DNA of 64,000 nucleotides from Methyloversatilis sp. (GTDB taxonomy: Bacteria > Pseudomonadota > Gammaproteobacteria > Burkholderiales > Rhodocyclaceae), in contig NZ_JAUYNV010000019.1 in NCBI RefSeq assembly GCF_030698125.1, positions 119,830 through 183,829 on the forward strand. The letters are read 5' to 3'. The position numbers were made by a program, and so were the translations under genes. Shown here piece after piece: positions 9,060-19,787 of the stretch (position 1 is the stretch's first letter; each line of letters begins with the position of its first letter). The notes under the pieces are model-generated. The model was not told where the DNA came from. It did not search any database and was given only the letters and a program-made list of their open reading frames with translations.

Positions 9060-10124
9060 TCAGCGCGCAAAGACGCGCAGTTGCGACGGCAGCAGCCGCA
9101 CCGGCTGGCCCTCCTGCAGTCCCAGCTCCTCGACTCGAGTGCGCGTCATTTCGACTTCGAAGTGCTGGCCCGACATGCCGTTCAGGCCGTCGAGCTCGAC
9201 CCACGCCGTCACGCCGAACGACAGCACGCGGGCGATGCGTGCCGACACGCCGGCGGTCGATGCCGGGTCGATGACGATGTCCAGCTCGTGTGGGCGGGCG
9301 AAGGCAACGACCTCGTCGCCCTGACTGAAGTCGTTGACACGATGCGGCAGGATATCGTCGCCGATGCGTACCGTACTGCCGTCGATGCGCCCATGGAACG
9401 GATTCACCGCACCGAGGAAGCCGTAGACGAAGGGCGTCGCCGGGTGACGGTAAACTTCTTCGGGCGTGCCGATCTGCTCGACCTTGCCGTGGTCCATCAG
9501 CACGACGCGGTCGGCGACTTCGAGCGCCTCTTCCTGGTCGTGCGTGACGAAGATCGACGTGATGTGCAGTTCGTCGTGCAGGCGGCGCAGCCAGCGGCGC
9601 AATTCCTTGCGCACCTTGGCGTCGAGTGCGCCGAACGGCTCGTCGAGCAGCAGCACGCGCGGTTCGACCGCCAGAGCGCGGGCCAGTGCGATGCGTTGAC
9701 GCTGGCCGCCGGACAGCTGCGACGGAAAGCGGTCGGCCAGCCAGTCGAGCTGCACCAGCTTGAGCAGGTCATGCACCTTGGTGCGGATCACCTTTTCGCT
9801 GGGGCGCTCGGCACGCGGCTTCATGCGCAGGCCGAAGGCGACGTTGTCGAACACATTCATGTGTCGGAACAGTGCGTAGTGCTGGAACACGAAGCCGACA
9901 TGGCGCTCGCGCACGTGGGTGTCCGAGGCGTCTTCGCCGTCGAGCAGCACGCGGCCGCTGTCGGCGAACTCCAGGCCGGCGATGATGCGCAGCAGCGTGG
10001 TCTTGCCGCAGCCGGACGGGCCGAGCAACGCGACCAGTTCGCCGGTCGGAAAGTCGAGCGACACGTCGCCCAGCGCCACGAAGTCGCCGAAGCCCTTGTG
10101 GATGTTCTGTACCTGGATGCTCAT
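9060..10124 (-). CDS. cysA: Sulfate/thiosulfate ABC transporter ATP-binding protein
   Basis: A 354-residue ABC ATPase. Walker [10 protein letters not shown] is at residues 35-43, the signature is LSGGQRQR, and Walker B is [13 protein letters not shown] followed by the H-loop VTHDQEEA. The C-terminal TOBE-like regulatory domain (from about residue 240) includes FARPHELDI, typical of CysA. It energises sulfate and thiosulfate import. The ATG at 10124 overlaps the cysW stop codon by 4 bp (ATGA), indicating translational coupling. The reading frame stays open far upstream across cysW, but that part is not protein-like. Confidence 0.96.
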   Translation of the reverse strand: MSIQVQNIHKGFGDFVALGDVSLDFPTGELVALLGPSGCGKTTLLRIIAGLEFADSGRVLLDGEDASDTHVRERHVGFVFQHYALFRHMNVFDNVAFGLRMKPRAERPSEKVIRTKVHDLLKLVQLDWLADRFPSQLSGGQRQRIALARALAVEPRVLLLDEPFGALDAKVRKELRRWLRRLHDELHITSIFVTHDQEEALEVADRVVLMDHGKVEQIGTPEEVYRHPATPFVYGFLGAVNPFHGRIDGSTVRIGDDILPHRVNDFSQGDEVVAFARPHELDIVIDPASTAGVSARIARVLSFGVTAWVELDGLNGMSGQHFEVEMTRTRVEELGLQEGQPVRLLPSQLRVFAR

Positions 10125-11005
10125 GATTTTTCCCCGGTCATTGCCGCTTGATGTTCGATCCACGTCTTGATGCCCAGGGTCACCAGGGCCAGCAGCGCCA
10201 GCAGCGATGCCACAGCGAAGGCGGCGGCAAACTGGTATTCGTTGTAAAGAATTTCGACGTGCAACGGCATGGTGTTGGTCAGCCCGCGGATGTGGCCCGA
10301 CACCACCGACACGGCGCCGAACTCGCCCATCGCCCGCGCATTGCACAGGATGACGCCGTACAGCAGGCCCCATTTGATGTTGGGCAGGGTGACATGCCAG
10401 AAGGTCTGCCATCCGTTCGCCCCCAGCACTACCGCGGCTTCTTCCTCTTCCTTGCCCTGCGCCTGCATCAGCGGAATGAGTTCGCGCGCCACGAAGGGAA
10501 AAGTGACGAAGACCGTCGCCAGCACGATGCCCGGTACCGCGAAGATGATCCTGATGTCGTTGTCGGCCAGCGAGGAGCCGAACCAGCCCTGGGCGCCGAA
10601 CACCAGCACGTAGATCAGGCCGGCCACCACCGGCGATACCGAGAACGGCAGGTCGATCAGCGTGATCAGCACCTGCTTGCCCGGAAACTCGAACTTGGTG
10701 ATGGCCCACGCGGCGGCCACGCCGAAACTCAGGTTCAGCGGTACCGCAATGGCCGCCGCAATCAGCGTGAGCTTGATGGCCGACAGCGCATCCGGCTCGA
10801 TCAGCGCAGCAAGATAGGTGTCCCAGCCCTTGCGGAATGCCTCGACGAACACCGCAATCAGCGGCATCAGCAGGAACAGCGTGAAGAAGGTCAGCGAAAT
10901 GCCGACGATCGTCCATTTGATCCAGGTCGGCTCGCGGGTGGCCGAGCGCGTTTCGAATCTGGCGGCATGATCGACCGCGGCGTGCAGCGACGTGACGGCA
11001 GCCAT
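10121..11005 (-). CDS. cysW: Sulfate ABC transporter permease CysW
   Basis: A 294-residue inner-membrane permease with about six transmembrane helices. The EAA-type coupling loop appears as [25 protein letters not shown]. It forms the translocation pore with CysT. A strong GGGAGGGA ribosome-binding site precedes the ATG at 11005, and the ATG shares a base with the cysT stop (TGATG). The sequence [19 protein letters not shown] near the C-terminus is characteristic of CysW. Confidence 0.95.
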   Translation of the reverse strand: MAAVTSLHAAVDHAARFETRSATREPTWIKWTIVGISLTFFTLFLLMPLIAVFVEAFRKGWDTYLAALIEPDALSAIKLTLIAAAIAVPLNLSFGVAAAWAITKFEFPGKQVLITLIDLPFSVSPVVAGLIYVLVFGAQGWFGSSLADNDIRIIFAVPGIVLATVFVTFPFVARELIPLMQAQGKEEEEAAVVLGANGWQTFWHVTLPNIKWGLLYGVILCNARAMGEFGAVSVVSGHIRGLTNTMPLHVEILYNEYQFAAAFAVASLLALLALVTLGIKTWIEHQAAMTGEKS

Positions 11006-11841
11006 CAGCGGTCCCTCCCGGTTACCTTGTTGGTCCAGGCCTGCAGACCGTTGATGGTCAGCAGCAGGATGAAGGACAGCACCAGCATCACCACCGCGAT
11101 CGCGGTCGCACCGGCGTAGTCGTACTGTTCCAGCTTGGTGATGATGATCAGCGGGGTGATTTCGGACACCATGGGAATGTTGCCGGCGATGAAGATGACC
11201 GAGCCGTATTCACCCACGGCGCGGGCGAAGGCCAGCGCGAAACCGGTCAGCAGTGCCGGCAGCAGGATGGGCAGCGTCACGTAGCGGAAGGTTTGCCAGC
11301 GGCGTGCGCCCAGACTGGCGGCCGCTTCTTCCAGTTCGGTATCGAGGTCCTCGAGGATGGGCTGTACCGTGCGCACGACGAAGGGCAGGCCGATGAAGAT
11401 CAGCGCGACCAGCACACCGAGCGGGCCGAATGCGACCTTGATGCCGAATTCACCTTCGATCCACTGGCCCAGCCAGCCGTTCCTGGCATACAGCGCAGTC
11501 AGCGCGATGCCGGCCACCGCGGTCGGCAATGCGAACGGCAGGTCGATCAGGGCGTCGACCAGCTTCTTGCCCGGAAAGCTGTAGCGCACCAGCGACCAGG
11601 CGAGCATCAGGCCGAACAGCGCATTGATGGCGGCAGCCAGCAGCGACGCACCGAAAGTGAGCTTGTAGGTGGCGACCACGCGGGGCGCGGTCACGACGGC
11701 CCGGAATTCAGCCAGTCCGAGTTCGGTCGTCTTGATGAATACGGCAGACAGCGGGATCAGCACGATCACCGACAGATAGAACAGCGTGTAACCGAGCGTG
11801 AGATTGAAGCCGGGCAGCACGCGCCGGGTGCTCCGGCTCAC
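11005..11841 (-). CDS. cysT: Sulfate ABC transporter permease CysT (CysU)
   Basis: A 278-residue permease and the first gene of the cysTWA-cysB transcript. It has about six transmembrane segments, and its coupling loop is [22 protein letters not shown]. The segment [23 protein letters not shown] matches the CysT/CysU subgroup. It pairs with CysW. The start used here is GTG at 11841, the first possible start in the frame, giving [20 protein letters not shown]; the ribosome-binding site is weak. No in-frame ATG upstream was found. Confidence 0.93.
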   Translation of the reverse strand: MSRSTRRVLPGFNLTLGYTLFYLSVIVLIPLSAVFIKTTELGLAEFRAVVTAPRVVATYKLTFGASLLAAAINALFGLMLAWSLVRYSFPGKKLVDALIDLPFALPTAVAGIALTALYARNGWLGQWIEGEFGIKVAFGPLGVLVALIFIGLPFVVRTVQPILEDLDTELEEAAASLGARRWQTFRYVTLPILLPALLTGFALAFARAVGEYGSVIFIAGNIPMVSEITPLIIITKLEQYDYAGATAIAVVMLVLSFILLLTINGLQAWTNKVTGRDR

Positions 11842-12142
11842 GGTCGTCGCCCCGATGTGTGGGAAGTGATGTGCATGGTGGTCTCGGAAATGAAGGTTGA
11901 TCCGGAATGTGATGCGGGAGCTTACGAAGCGGCATTCATATCTGGAAATAATAAGAAGTGAATTGCTTAGTCCGTTTTTGAATTAACTGCGAAGGTCTGG
12001 CTGGCGAGCAGACGCGTAGCGCTTCCATGCCACCCTCTGCGGGTGCGCTTCGCCCGGCTTTTTCCCGTCTTTTCCGCCGATTGCCCGGCGCGGGGCGATC
12101 GCACAATCGGCTTCCTGTTCATTTCCCGGCTGATCTGCGAAC
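11842..12142. other. Divergent control region between cysT and flhB
   Basis: About 300 bp without a gene. An AT-rich patch at roughly 11930-11985 stands out from the GC-rich surroundings. On the minus strand it holds ATTCA and TGAAT half-sites around a TTATTATTTCC run, so it is the best candidate for the cysT promoter and a CysB site. A small hairpin followed by CTTTTTCCC at about 12040-12066 looks like a plus-strand terminator although no plus-strand gene lies upstream. Confidence 0.5.
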
Positions 12143-13279
12143 GTGGCAGAAGAAAGCGATCTCGAAAAAACCGAACCTGCGTCGCCACGCAAGCTTGAGA
12201 AAGCGCGCGAGGAGGGGCAGGTACCGAGCTCGCGCGAGCTGGCGACCTTTCTGGTCACCATGACCGGTGTGGCCGGCATGTACGGTCTGGCCGGCTGGAT
12301 GTGGCCGCGCAGTGCGCAATTGCTGCGCGACGGGCTGACGATTGACCGGCGTGCCATTTTTGATCCGTCAGCGATGTTTGCCATCCTGATCGACCGCATC
12401 ATTGATGGCCTGCTGGTGCTGGCGCCGCTGATGCTCGCCCTGCTGGTCGCTGCGCTGATCGCGCCTTTCCTGATGGGCGGCGTCGTGTTCGCGCCCAAGG
12501 CGCTCGGCCCGAAATTCTCCAAACTCAATCCGCTGGCCGGCCTCAAGCGCATGGTGTCGAAAACCGCGCTGGTCGAGCTGGGCAAGGGCGTCGGCAAGGC
12601 CACGCTGGTCGGCAGCGTGGCCGCCTGGGTGGTGCTGCGCGACCAGGAAATGCTGTTCGCCATGTTCAGCGCGCCGGTCGATGTGGCGCTGGCAGCGACC
12701 GGCGACCTGATCATGACCGCCACGCTGATCCTGGTGGCCGGCATGGCGCTGATTGTCGCGATCGACGTGCCGTTCCAGCTCTGGCATTACCAGTCGGAGC
12801 TGAAGATGACCAAGGAAGAGACGCGGCAGGAATTCAAGGAGCAGGAAGGTGACCCGCAGGTGAAGGGGCGCATCCGCCAGCAACAGCGCGAAATGGCGCG
12901 CAGCCGCATGATGGCGAATGTGCCCAAGGCCGACGTCGTGGTGACCAACCCGACCCACTTTTCAGTGGCGCTGAAATACGACGTGGCCAAGGGCGGCGCA
13001 CCGCGTGTCGTGGCCAAGGGTGCCGGCGAAGTGGCGCTGCGCATCCGCACGCTGGCCGCCGAAGCCGGCGTGCCGCTGGTCGAGGCGCCGCCGCTGGCGC
13101 GTGCCTTGCACAAGCATGTGGAGCTGGAGCAGGAAGTGCCGGCACGGCTGTTCCGTGCCGTCGCCGAAGTGCTCGCCTATGTCTATCAGCTGAACGACGC
13201 CTTCGCCAAGGGCGTCGAAAAACCCCGTCCGCCCGACGACCTGCCGGTGCCGGCCGACCTCGATCCGGGTAACGCGTAG
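12143..13279 (+). CDS. flhB: Flagellar export apparatus protein FlhB (solitary copy)
   Basis: A 378-residue integral-membrane component of the flagellar type III secretion gate. It starts with a charged N-terminus containing EKTEPASPRKLEKAREEGQVP, typical of FlhB, followed by four transmembrane segments. The cytoplasmic domain carries the autocleavage site NPTH at residues 269-272, exactly where it lies in Salmonella. This domain controls the switch in export specificity. The start codon is GTG, chosen because the N-terminus then matches the family. No other flagellar gene is nearby: it sits between sulfate uptake and manC. It lacks any truncation or missing motif, so it is probably functional. 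Confidence 0.93.
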   Translation: MAEESDLEKTEPASPRKLEKAREEGQVPSSRELATFLVTMTGVAGMYGLAGWMWPRSAQLLRDGLTIDRRAIFDPSAMFAILIDRIIDGLLVLAPLMLALLVAALIAPFLMGGVVFAPKALGPKFSKLNPLAGLKRMVSKTALVELGKGVGKATLVGSVAAWVVLRDQEMLFAMFSAPVDVALAATGDLIMTATLILVAGMALIVAIDVPFQLWHYQSELKMTKEETRQEFKEQEGDPQVKGRIRQQQREMARSRMMANVPKADVVVTNPTHFSVALKYDVAKGGAPRVVAKGAGEVALRIRTLAAEAGVPLVEAPPLARALHKHVELEQEVPARLFRAVAEVLAYVYQLNDAFAKGVEKPRPPDDLPVPADLDPGNA

Positions 13280-13564
13280 GCAAAGCTGCCGCCGCCGTGC
13301 CCGGCACGAAGTGGATGCCGCATATGAATTCCCTGCGACGGCCTGCTCCGCGTGCGAATCGGGTGATGCCGGCAGCGCCCGACGGCACGGCCCTTCGTGT
13401 CCGCGTCGCCCGCTGCCCCTGCCGGGCGGCTCCAGCCTCGCAGCGCGAGCCGTAACGCCTTTGCCTGCCTCCTCTGAACACGTTGTGCTGTAACGCATTT
13501 ATCGCGAAGCGCCGCAGGGCATGACGTAGACTTCGCGGCTCCGATCTTCACTCAGGTTTCCGTC

Positions 13565-14998
13565 ATGATCCTGCAACCCGTCATCCTGTGCGGTGGCTCC
13601 GGCACCCGTCTCTGGCCGCTGTCGCGCGAACGCTATCCGAAGCAGTTGCTGCCGCTGGATGGCGAGCGCACATTGCTGCAGGACACCGCGCTGCGCGCCG
13701 GTGCGCCCGGACTGACGATTGCCGCACCGCTCATCGTGTGCAATGAGGAATACCGTTTCCTGACCGCCGAGCAGCTGCGCCAGATCGACGTGCAGCCGGC
13801 GTCGCTGTTGCTCGAACCGATGGGGCGCAACACGGCACCGGCGCTGGCGCTGGCGGCACTCGCAGCCGGCGCGGCCGACCCGGTGCTGCTGGTCATGCCG
13901 TCAGACCATGTGATCCGCGATACCGCAGCCTTCCGCGACGCGGTGGCGCTGGGCGCGGCACATGCCGAAACCGGTGCGGTGGTCACGTTCGGCATCACGC
14001 CGGACAAGCCTGAAACGGGCTATGGCTACATCAGGACTGGCGCGGCGCTGGCCGGCGGCCCGGCACGCACGCTCGACCGCTTCGTCGAAAAGCCCGACGC
14101 GGCAACCGCCGAGGCCTATCTGGCCAGCGGTGACTATCTGTGGAACGCCGGCATCTTCATGATGAAGGCGAGCGTGGCGCTGGCCCTGCTGAAGCGTTTC
14201 CGGCCGGACATCGAAGCGGCCAGCCGTACCGCCTTCGAGCGCGGCGCCGCAGACCATGACTTCTACCGCATCGACAAGGCCGCATTCGCGGCCTGCCCGT
14301 CAGACTCGATCGACTACGCCATCATGGAACCGCTGGCCGCAGGCGAGCCGCGGGTGGCACCGGCCGTCGTCGTGCCGCTTGATGCCGGCTGGTCCGATGT
14401 CGGCGCCTGGGACGCGCTGTGGCAGGTGGCCGCCAAGGACGCCGACGGCAACGTGTCGCGCGGCGACGTGCTGCTGCAGGACACGCAGGACAGTCTGGTA
14501 TTTGCCGAAACCCGCATGGTGAGCTGCCTCGGCATGAAGGATGTGGTGGTGGTGGAAACCAGCGATGCGGTGATGGTGGTGGCGAAGGACCGCACGCAGG
14601 ACGTGAAGCGCATCGTCGCCCATCTGAAGGCGAACAAGCGGCCGGAGGCGGAAAATCACCGCAAGGTGTATCGCCCGTGGGGCTATTACGATTCGATCGA
14701 CGCCGGCCCGCGTTTCCAGGTGAAGCGCATCGTCGTCAATCCGGGTGCATCGCTGTCGCTGCAGATGCACCACCACCGCGCGGAACACTGGATCGTCGTC
14801 AGCGGTACCGCACGCGTCACCTGCGGCGAGAACATCCTGCTGCTGTCGGAAAACCAGTCCACCTACATCCCGCTGGGCACGACGCACCGGCTGGAAAACC
14901 CGGGCAAGCTGCCGCTGGAAATGATCGAGGTGCAGTCAGGCAGCTATCTCGGCGAAGACGACATCGTGCGCTTCGAGGACACCTACGGCCGCAAATGA
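13565..14998 (+). CDS. manC: Mannose-1-phosphate guanylyltransferase / mannose-6-phosphate isomerase
   Basis: A 477-residue bifunctional enzyme of the ManC/AlgA/XanB class. The nucleotidyltransferase domain opens with GGSGTRLWPLSRERYPKQ (residues 10-27) and contains the FVEKPD motif. The C-terminal cupin domain, the type II phosphomannose isomerase, contains RPWGYYDSID and SLQMHHHRAEHWIVVSGTA. It makes GDP-mannose for capsule, exopolysaccharide or O-antigen. No glycosyltransferase neighbours are present, so the destination polysaccharide is unknown. The 285-bp upstream gap holds no recognisable gene. Confidence 0.95.
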   Translation: MILQPVILCGGSGTRLWPLSRERYPKQLLPLDGERTLLQDTALRAGAPGLTIAAPLIVCNEEYRFLTAEQLRQIDVQPASLLLEPMGRNTAPALALAALAAGAADPVLLVMPSDHVIRDTAAFRDAVALGAAHAETGAVVTFGITPDKPETGYGYIRTGAALAGGPARTLDRFVEKPDAATAEAYLASGDYLWNAGIFMMKASVALALLKRFRPDIEAASRTAFERGAADHDFYRIDKAAFAACPSDSIDYAIMEPLAAGEPRVAPAVVVPLDAGWSDVGAWDALWQVAAKDADGNVSRGDVLLQDTQDSLVFAETRMVSCLGMKDVVVVETSDAVMVVAKDRTQDVKRIVAHLKANKRPEAENHRKVYRPWGYYDSIDAGPRFQVKRIVVNPGASLSLQMHHHRAEHWIVVSGTARVTCGENILLLSENQSTYIPLGTTHRLENPGKLPLEMIEVQSGSYLGEDDIVRFEDTYGRK

Positions 14999-15002
14999 GC
15001 CG

Positions 15003-15029
15003 CGCGGGCAGGCGCGACGCCTGCCCGCG
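15003..15029. terminator. Strong hairpin between manC and the small membrane gene
   Basis: A perfect 12-bp stem (CGCGGGCAGGCG at 15003-15014, CGCCTGCCCGCG at 15018-15029) with a 3-nt loop, 4 bp after manC. There is no T-run on either side. Its position between convergent genes suggests a shared transcript-end structure. Confidence 0.6.
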
Positions 15030-15042
15030 GATGTTCCGACGT

Positions 15043-15198
15043 CTACTTCCGCTTGATCAGCCCGGCGGCGCCGATGGCGATCAGCACGGCCGGCCACCAG
15101 GTGCCGAGAATTTCGCCCAGGTCACGCAGCGAAAAGAGCTCCAGATTCGACGCCAGCAACAGCGCGCCGATGAGAATGAGGCCGATCGAACCGATCAT
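15043..15198 (-). CDS. Small membrane protein, LiaF/DUF5668-like
   Basis: A 51-residue protein with two hydrophobic stretches. The first is MIGSIGLILIGALLL; the second is WWPAVLIAIGAAGLI before a basic end (KRK). The pattern of a glycine-rich helix, then a short polar loop with LGTWWPAVLI, then a second helix is that of the LiaF-type transmembrane region (DUF5668). AGGA lies about 7 nt upstream of the ATG. It is convergent with manC. The function is unknown. Confidence 0.7.
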   Translation of the reverse strand: MIGSIGLILIGALLLASNLELFSLRDLGEILGTWWPAVLIAIGAAGLIKRK

Positions 15199-15357
15199 GG
15201 GGTGTCCTGTGTGCGGTCTGGGTAGTCTGAAGGCGGCGTCCGAACGACATGCCGACGCCGGATGGTAGTGCGAGTCGGCGCGTTTGAGGCGACTGCGGCT
15301 GCAGCCGTGCGGCTTGCGGCATACTTCCGCCTTCTCCAGTCATCCCTGCTGCACACC

Positions 15358-17022
<1,665 letters not shown>

Positions 17023-17026
17023 GCCG

Positions 17027-17056
17027 GTGTCGGCCGGTAGCGGTACCGGCCGACAC
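17027..17056 (+). terminator. 13-bp hairpin after ettA
   Basis: GTGTCGGCCGGTA (17027-17039) and TACCGGCCGACAC (17044-17056) form a perfect 13-bp stem with a GCGG loop, 4 bp after the ettA stop codon. No T-tract follows, so it may act as a 3'-end stabiliser or an atypical terminator. Confidence 0.6.
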
Positions 17057-17120
17057 GCATGTTGCAGTCGTCCGACGAACTGCCGTTAATGCTGCAGCGT
17101 CTTCTTTCTCTTAGATCCTC

Positions 17121-18659
17121 ATGACTACCCGGCGGACTCCATTGCAGCGCAACGATGCCGATGCGTCTGCGGCCTCGACGCCGTTACCCGCACAGGCTGT
17201 GAGCCGTCACACGCGCGGCCGCGTGACCGGCAAGCACCGGCTGCTGCTGCTGCTCGGGCTGCTGCTTTCGCTCGGATTCGTGCTGACGACGCTGGTCAGT
17301 TACTACGTGTCGAAAAACGGGATCCACCGCGCCATCGTCGAAAGCGAACTGCCGCTGACGTCGGACAACATCTACTCGGAAATCCAGAAAGACCTGATCC
17401 GCCCGGTGTTCATCGCATCGATGATGGCCGGCGACACCTTTCTGCGCGACTGGGTGCTGCGCAGCGAACGCGATGTGCCGGCGCTGACCAAGTTCCTCGG
17501 CGAAGTGCGCAGTCGCTACGGCACCTTCACCAGCTTCTTCGTATCGGAGCGCACGCGAAACTACTATCACCCGGACGGATTGCTGCGCAAGGTGAGCGAA
17601 GACAACCCGCAGGACAGCTGGTACTTCCGGGTACGCCGGCTGGACGAACCTTACGAAATCAACGTCGATACCGACACGCGCAGCCGCGATACGCTGACCG
17701 TGTTCATCAACTATCGCGTGTATGACTACGACGGCGGCCTGATGGGCGTGACCGGCGTCGGTTTGACGGTCGATACCGTGCGCAAGCTGCTGGCCGGCTA
17801 CCAGCAGCGCTATCAGCGCAGCGTCTATTTCGTCGATCAACAGGGGAAGGTCGTGCTGTTCGGCGAAGCTCCGTGGCATGGCGCGGGCCGTCTGGACGAG
17901 GTCGAAGGCCTGCGTGACATCGCGCCCGCCATGCTGGCAGCGGAGTCCGGTTCGTTCCAGTACCGCAGCAATGGACGCGAGTACCTGCTCAATGTGCGCT
18001 ATGTGCCGGAAATGAAGTGGTTTCTGGTGGTCGAAAAGGTCGAGGACGATGCCCTGGCCGATATCCGGCGCACCCTCTACATCAATCTCTGCCTGTGCGT
18101 GCTGATCACGCTGGCGACGGTGTATCTGGCAAGTCTGACGCTGGACCGTTACCAGCTCCGCCTGGAAAAGATGGCCACCACGGATCGCCTGACGGGTTTG
18201 CTGAACCGGCACGCGTTCGAAATCATGATGGTGCAGACGCTGGCGGAAGCCCGGCGCGCGCGTCAGTCGCTGTCGGCAATCATGTTCGACATTGACCACT
18301 TCAAGGCGCTGAACGACCGCCATGGCCATCTGGCCGGGGATCGCATGATCGAGCACGTCAGTGGCCTGATCCGCGCCAGCCTGCGCGAATCGGACCTGGC
18401 GTGCCGCTGGGGTGGGGAAGAATTCCTGCTGGTGCTGCGCGATTGCCGCGAAGCCGACGCACTGGTACTGGCGGACACCATCCGGCGCCGGATTGCCGAT
18501 TGCCCGCTGCCGACGATCGGTGAAGCACTGGCGGTCACCGTCAGTGCCGGCGTCACCACCTGGCGGGCGGAAGATACGCCGGAGACGCTGGTGGAGCGTG
18601 CCGATCAGGCGCTGTATGCCGCCAAGCACGACGGACGCAACTGCTCGAGAGTTGCCTGA
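17121..18659 (+). CDS. Membrane diguanylate cyclase with Cache-type sensor
   Basis: A 512-residue GGDEF protein. Transmembrane helices lie at about residues 39-62 and 316-340 and enclose a periplasmic double-Cache-like sensor with the WYFRVR...Y.INVDTDTRS pattern. The cytoplasmic GGDEF domain begins TTDRLTGLLNRHAF; the active site is GGEEF at 431-435. An inhibitory I-site RESD sits at 422-425, exactly five residues before GGEEF, so product feedback is expected. It should make cyclic di-GMP in response to an unknown extracellular signal. There is no EAL domain. It is probably monocistronic. Confidence 0.93.
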   Translation: MTTRRTPLQRNDADASAASTPLPAQAVSRHTRGRVTGKHRLLLLLGLLLSLGFVLTTLVSYYVSKNGIHRAIVESELPLTSDNIYSEIQKDLIRPVFIASMMAGDTFLRDWVLRSERDVPALTKFLGEVRSRYGTFTSFFVSERTRNYYHPDGLLRKVSEDNPQDSWYFRVRRLDEPYEINVDTDTRSRDTLTVFINYRVYDYDGGLMGVTGVGLTVDTVRKLLAGYQQRYQRSVYFVDQQGKVVLFGEAPWHGAGRLDEVEGLRDIAPAMLAAESGSFQYRSNGREYLLNVRYVPEMKWFLVVEKVEDDALADIRRTLYINLCLCVLITLATVYLASLTLDRYQLRLEKMATTDRLTGLLNRHAFEIMMVQTLAEARRARQSLSAIMFDIDHFKALNDRHGHLAGDRMIEHVSGLIRASLRESDLACRWGGEEFLLVLRDCREADALVLADTIRRRIADCPLPTIGEALAVTVSAGVTTWRAEDTPETLVERADQALYAAKHDGRNCSRVA

Positions 18660-18742
18660 AACGGGCGACGAGGGCCGTGCACAATTGCACGCGGCGTTGT
18701 CGCCGGACTGCGATACCCTGCGGCAACCTTGAGGAGATTGCG

Positions 18743-19684
18743 TTGAAAAAGCCCCTGTTTGCAGCGAGTGCCGTGGTGATTGCCACGCTGTCCATACCGG
18801 CTCACGCCATCGATGTGGTGTTCGATTACACCTACGACAGTGCCGGCTTCTTCACCAGCGACAAGCGGGTGGTGCTCGATCAGGTGGCACAGGTGTTCAG
18901 CCTGAACCTGCTCGACACGCTGACCGCGATCACGCCCTCGGGCGGCAACTCCTTCACGGCGCGCCTCTACAACCCCCAGGATCCGTTCGGCACGCCGCTC
19001 CAGATCAACAACTTCAGCATCCCCGAAAACGAGATCCGTATTTTCGTCGGCTCACACGCTTTCAGCGGCCAGACGCTGGGCGTCGGCGGCCCGGGCTTCC
19101 AGGCCGTCAGTGGCAGCACGGCTTTCATCAACAACGCGCTGTCGCGCGGCGAGCCGGGTGCGCTGACCCCGGTCGAAACCGATTTCGGGCCGTGGGGCGG
19201 ATCGATCACCTTCGGTGCCAACATCAACTGGTACTTCGACAGCGATGTGTCGACCGTCGAGGGCTTTTCCGGCTTTGATTTCTATACCGTGGCGATGCAC
19301 GAAACCGCGCATGTATTCGGTTTCGGCACCGCAGACAGCTGGTTCGACGCAGTGGTCGGCGGTACCTTCACCGGCGCAGTCACCACCGCGACGAACGGCG
19401 GTGCCGCGATTGCGCTGCAGAGCGACGGCACCGATGCCCATTTCGCGACCACGCTGCGCGGCGTCGCCAATGGCAACCCGCAGGTTCCGCTGCTGTCGCC
19501 CTTCATTCCGTCAGGCCAGCGGCGTTACATGACCGACCTCGACTGGGCGGCACTTGACGACATCGGATGGGAAGTCGCCAGCCTGCAGGCTGCGGTGCCG
19601 GCACCGATACCCGAGCCGCGCACCTGGGCGATGATGCTCGGCGGCGTATTGCTGATCGGCATGATGTCGCGCCGTCACGCCTGA
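18743..19684 (+). CDS. PEP-CTERM secreted protein with HExxH metalloprotease motif
   Basis: A 313-residue exported protein. The start is TTG at 18743, with GAGGAG 6 nt upstream, giving a clean signal peptide that ends AHA; no ATG fits. The sequence HETAHVFGFG at 186-195 is a metalloprotease zinc motif (HExxHxxG), but a threonine sits where the third histidine of metzincins would be, so the third ligand is unclear. The C-terminus is a PEP-CTERM sorting signal: PIPEPRTWAMMLGG, a hydrophobic stretch, then SRRHA. Exosortase, encoded elsewhere, would process it. The substrate is unknown. Confidence 0.88.
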   Translation: MKKPLFAASAVVIATLSIPAHAIDVVFDYTYDSAGFFTSDKRVVLDQVAQVFSLNLLDTLTAITPSGGNSFTARLYNPQDPFGTPLQINNFSIPENEIRIFVGSHAFSGQTLGVGGPGFQAVSGSTAFINNALSRGEPGALTPVETDFGPWGGSITFGANINWYFDSDVSTVEGFSGFDFYTVAMHETAHVFGFGTADSWFDAVVGGTFTGAVTTATNGGAAIALQSDGTDAHFATTLRGVANGNPQVPLLSPFIPSGQRRYMTDLDWAALDDIGWEVASLQAAVPAPIPEPRTWAMMLGGVLLIGMMSRRHA

Positions 19685-19705
19685 TTCCGCATCGGCTGCG
19701 ACACG

Positions 19706-19726
19706 AACCGGCTTCGGCCGGTTTTT
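19706..19726 (+). terminator. Rho-independent terminator after the PEP-CTERM gene
   Basis: AACCGGC (19706-19712), a TTCG tetraloop and GCCGGTT (19717-19723) run directly into a T-tract. It lies 21 bp after the stop codon. It is a textbook intrinsic terminator. Confidence 0.92.
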
Positions 19727-19787
19727 CATTTGTGGCGCGCTCGCGGATAATCGCGCCTTTACGGCTCACGCCCCGTCGCGTTTCCCG

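Noticed and set aside
9060..10916. Apparent 618-codon cysW-cysA fusion
   Set aside because: The upstream part is an out-of-frame reading of cysW. The true cysA start at 10124 overlaps the cysW stop with ATGA.
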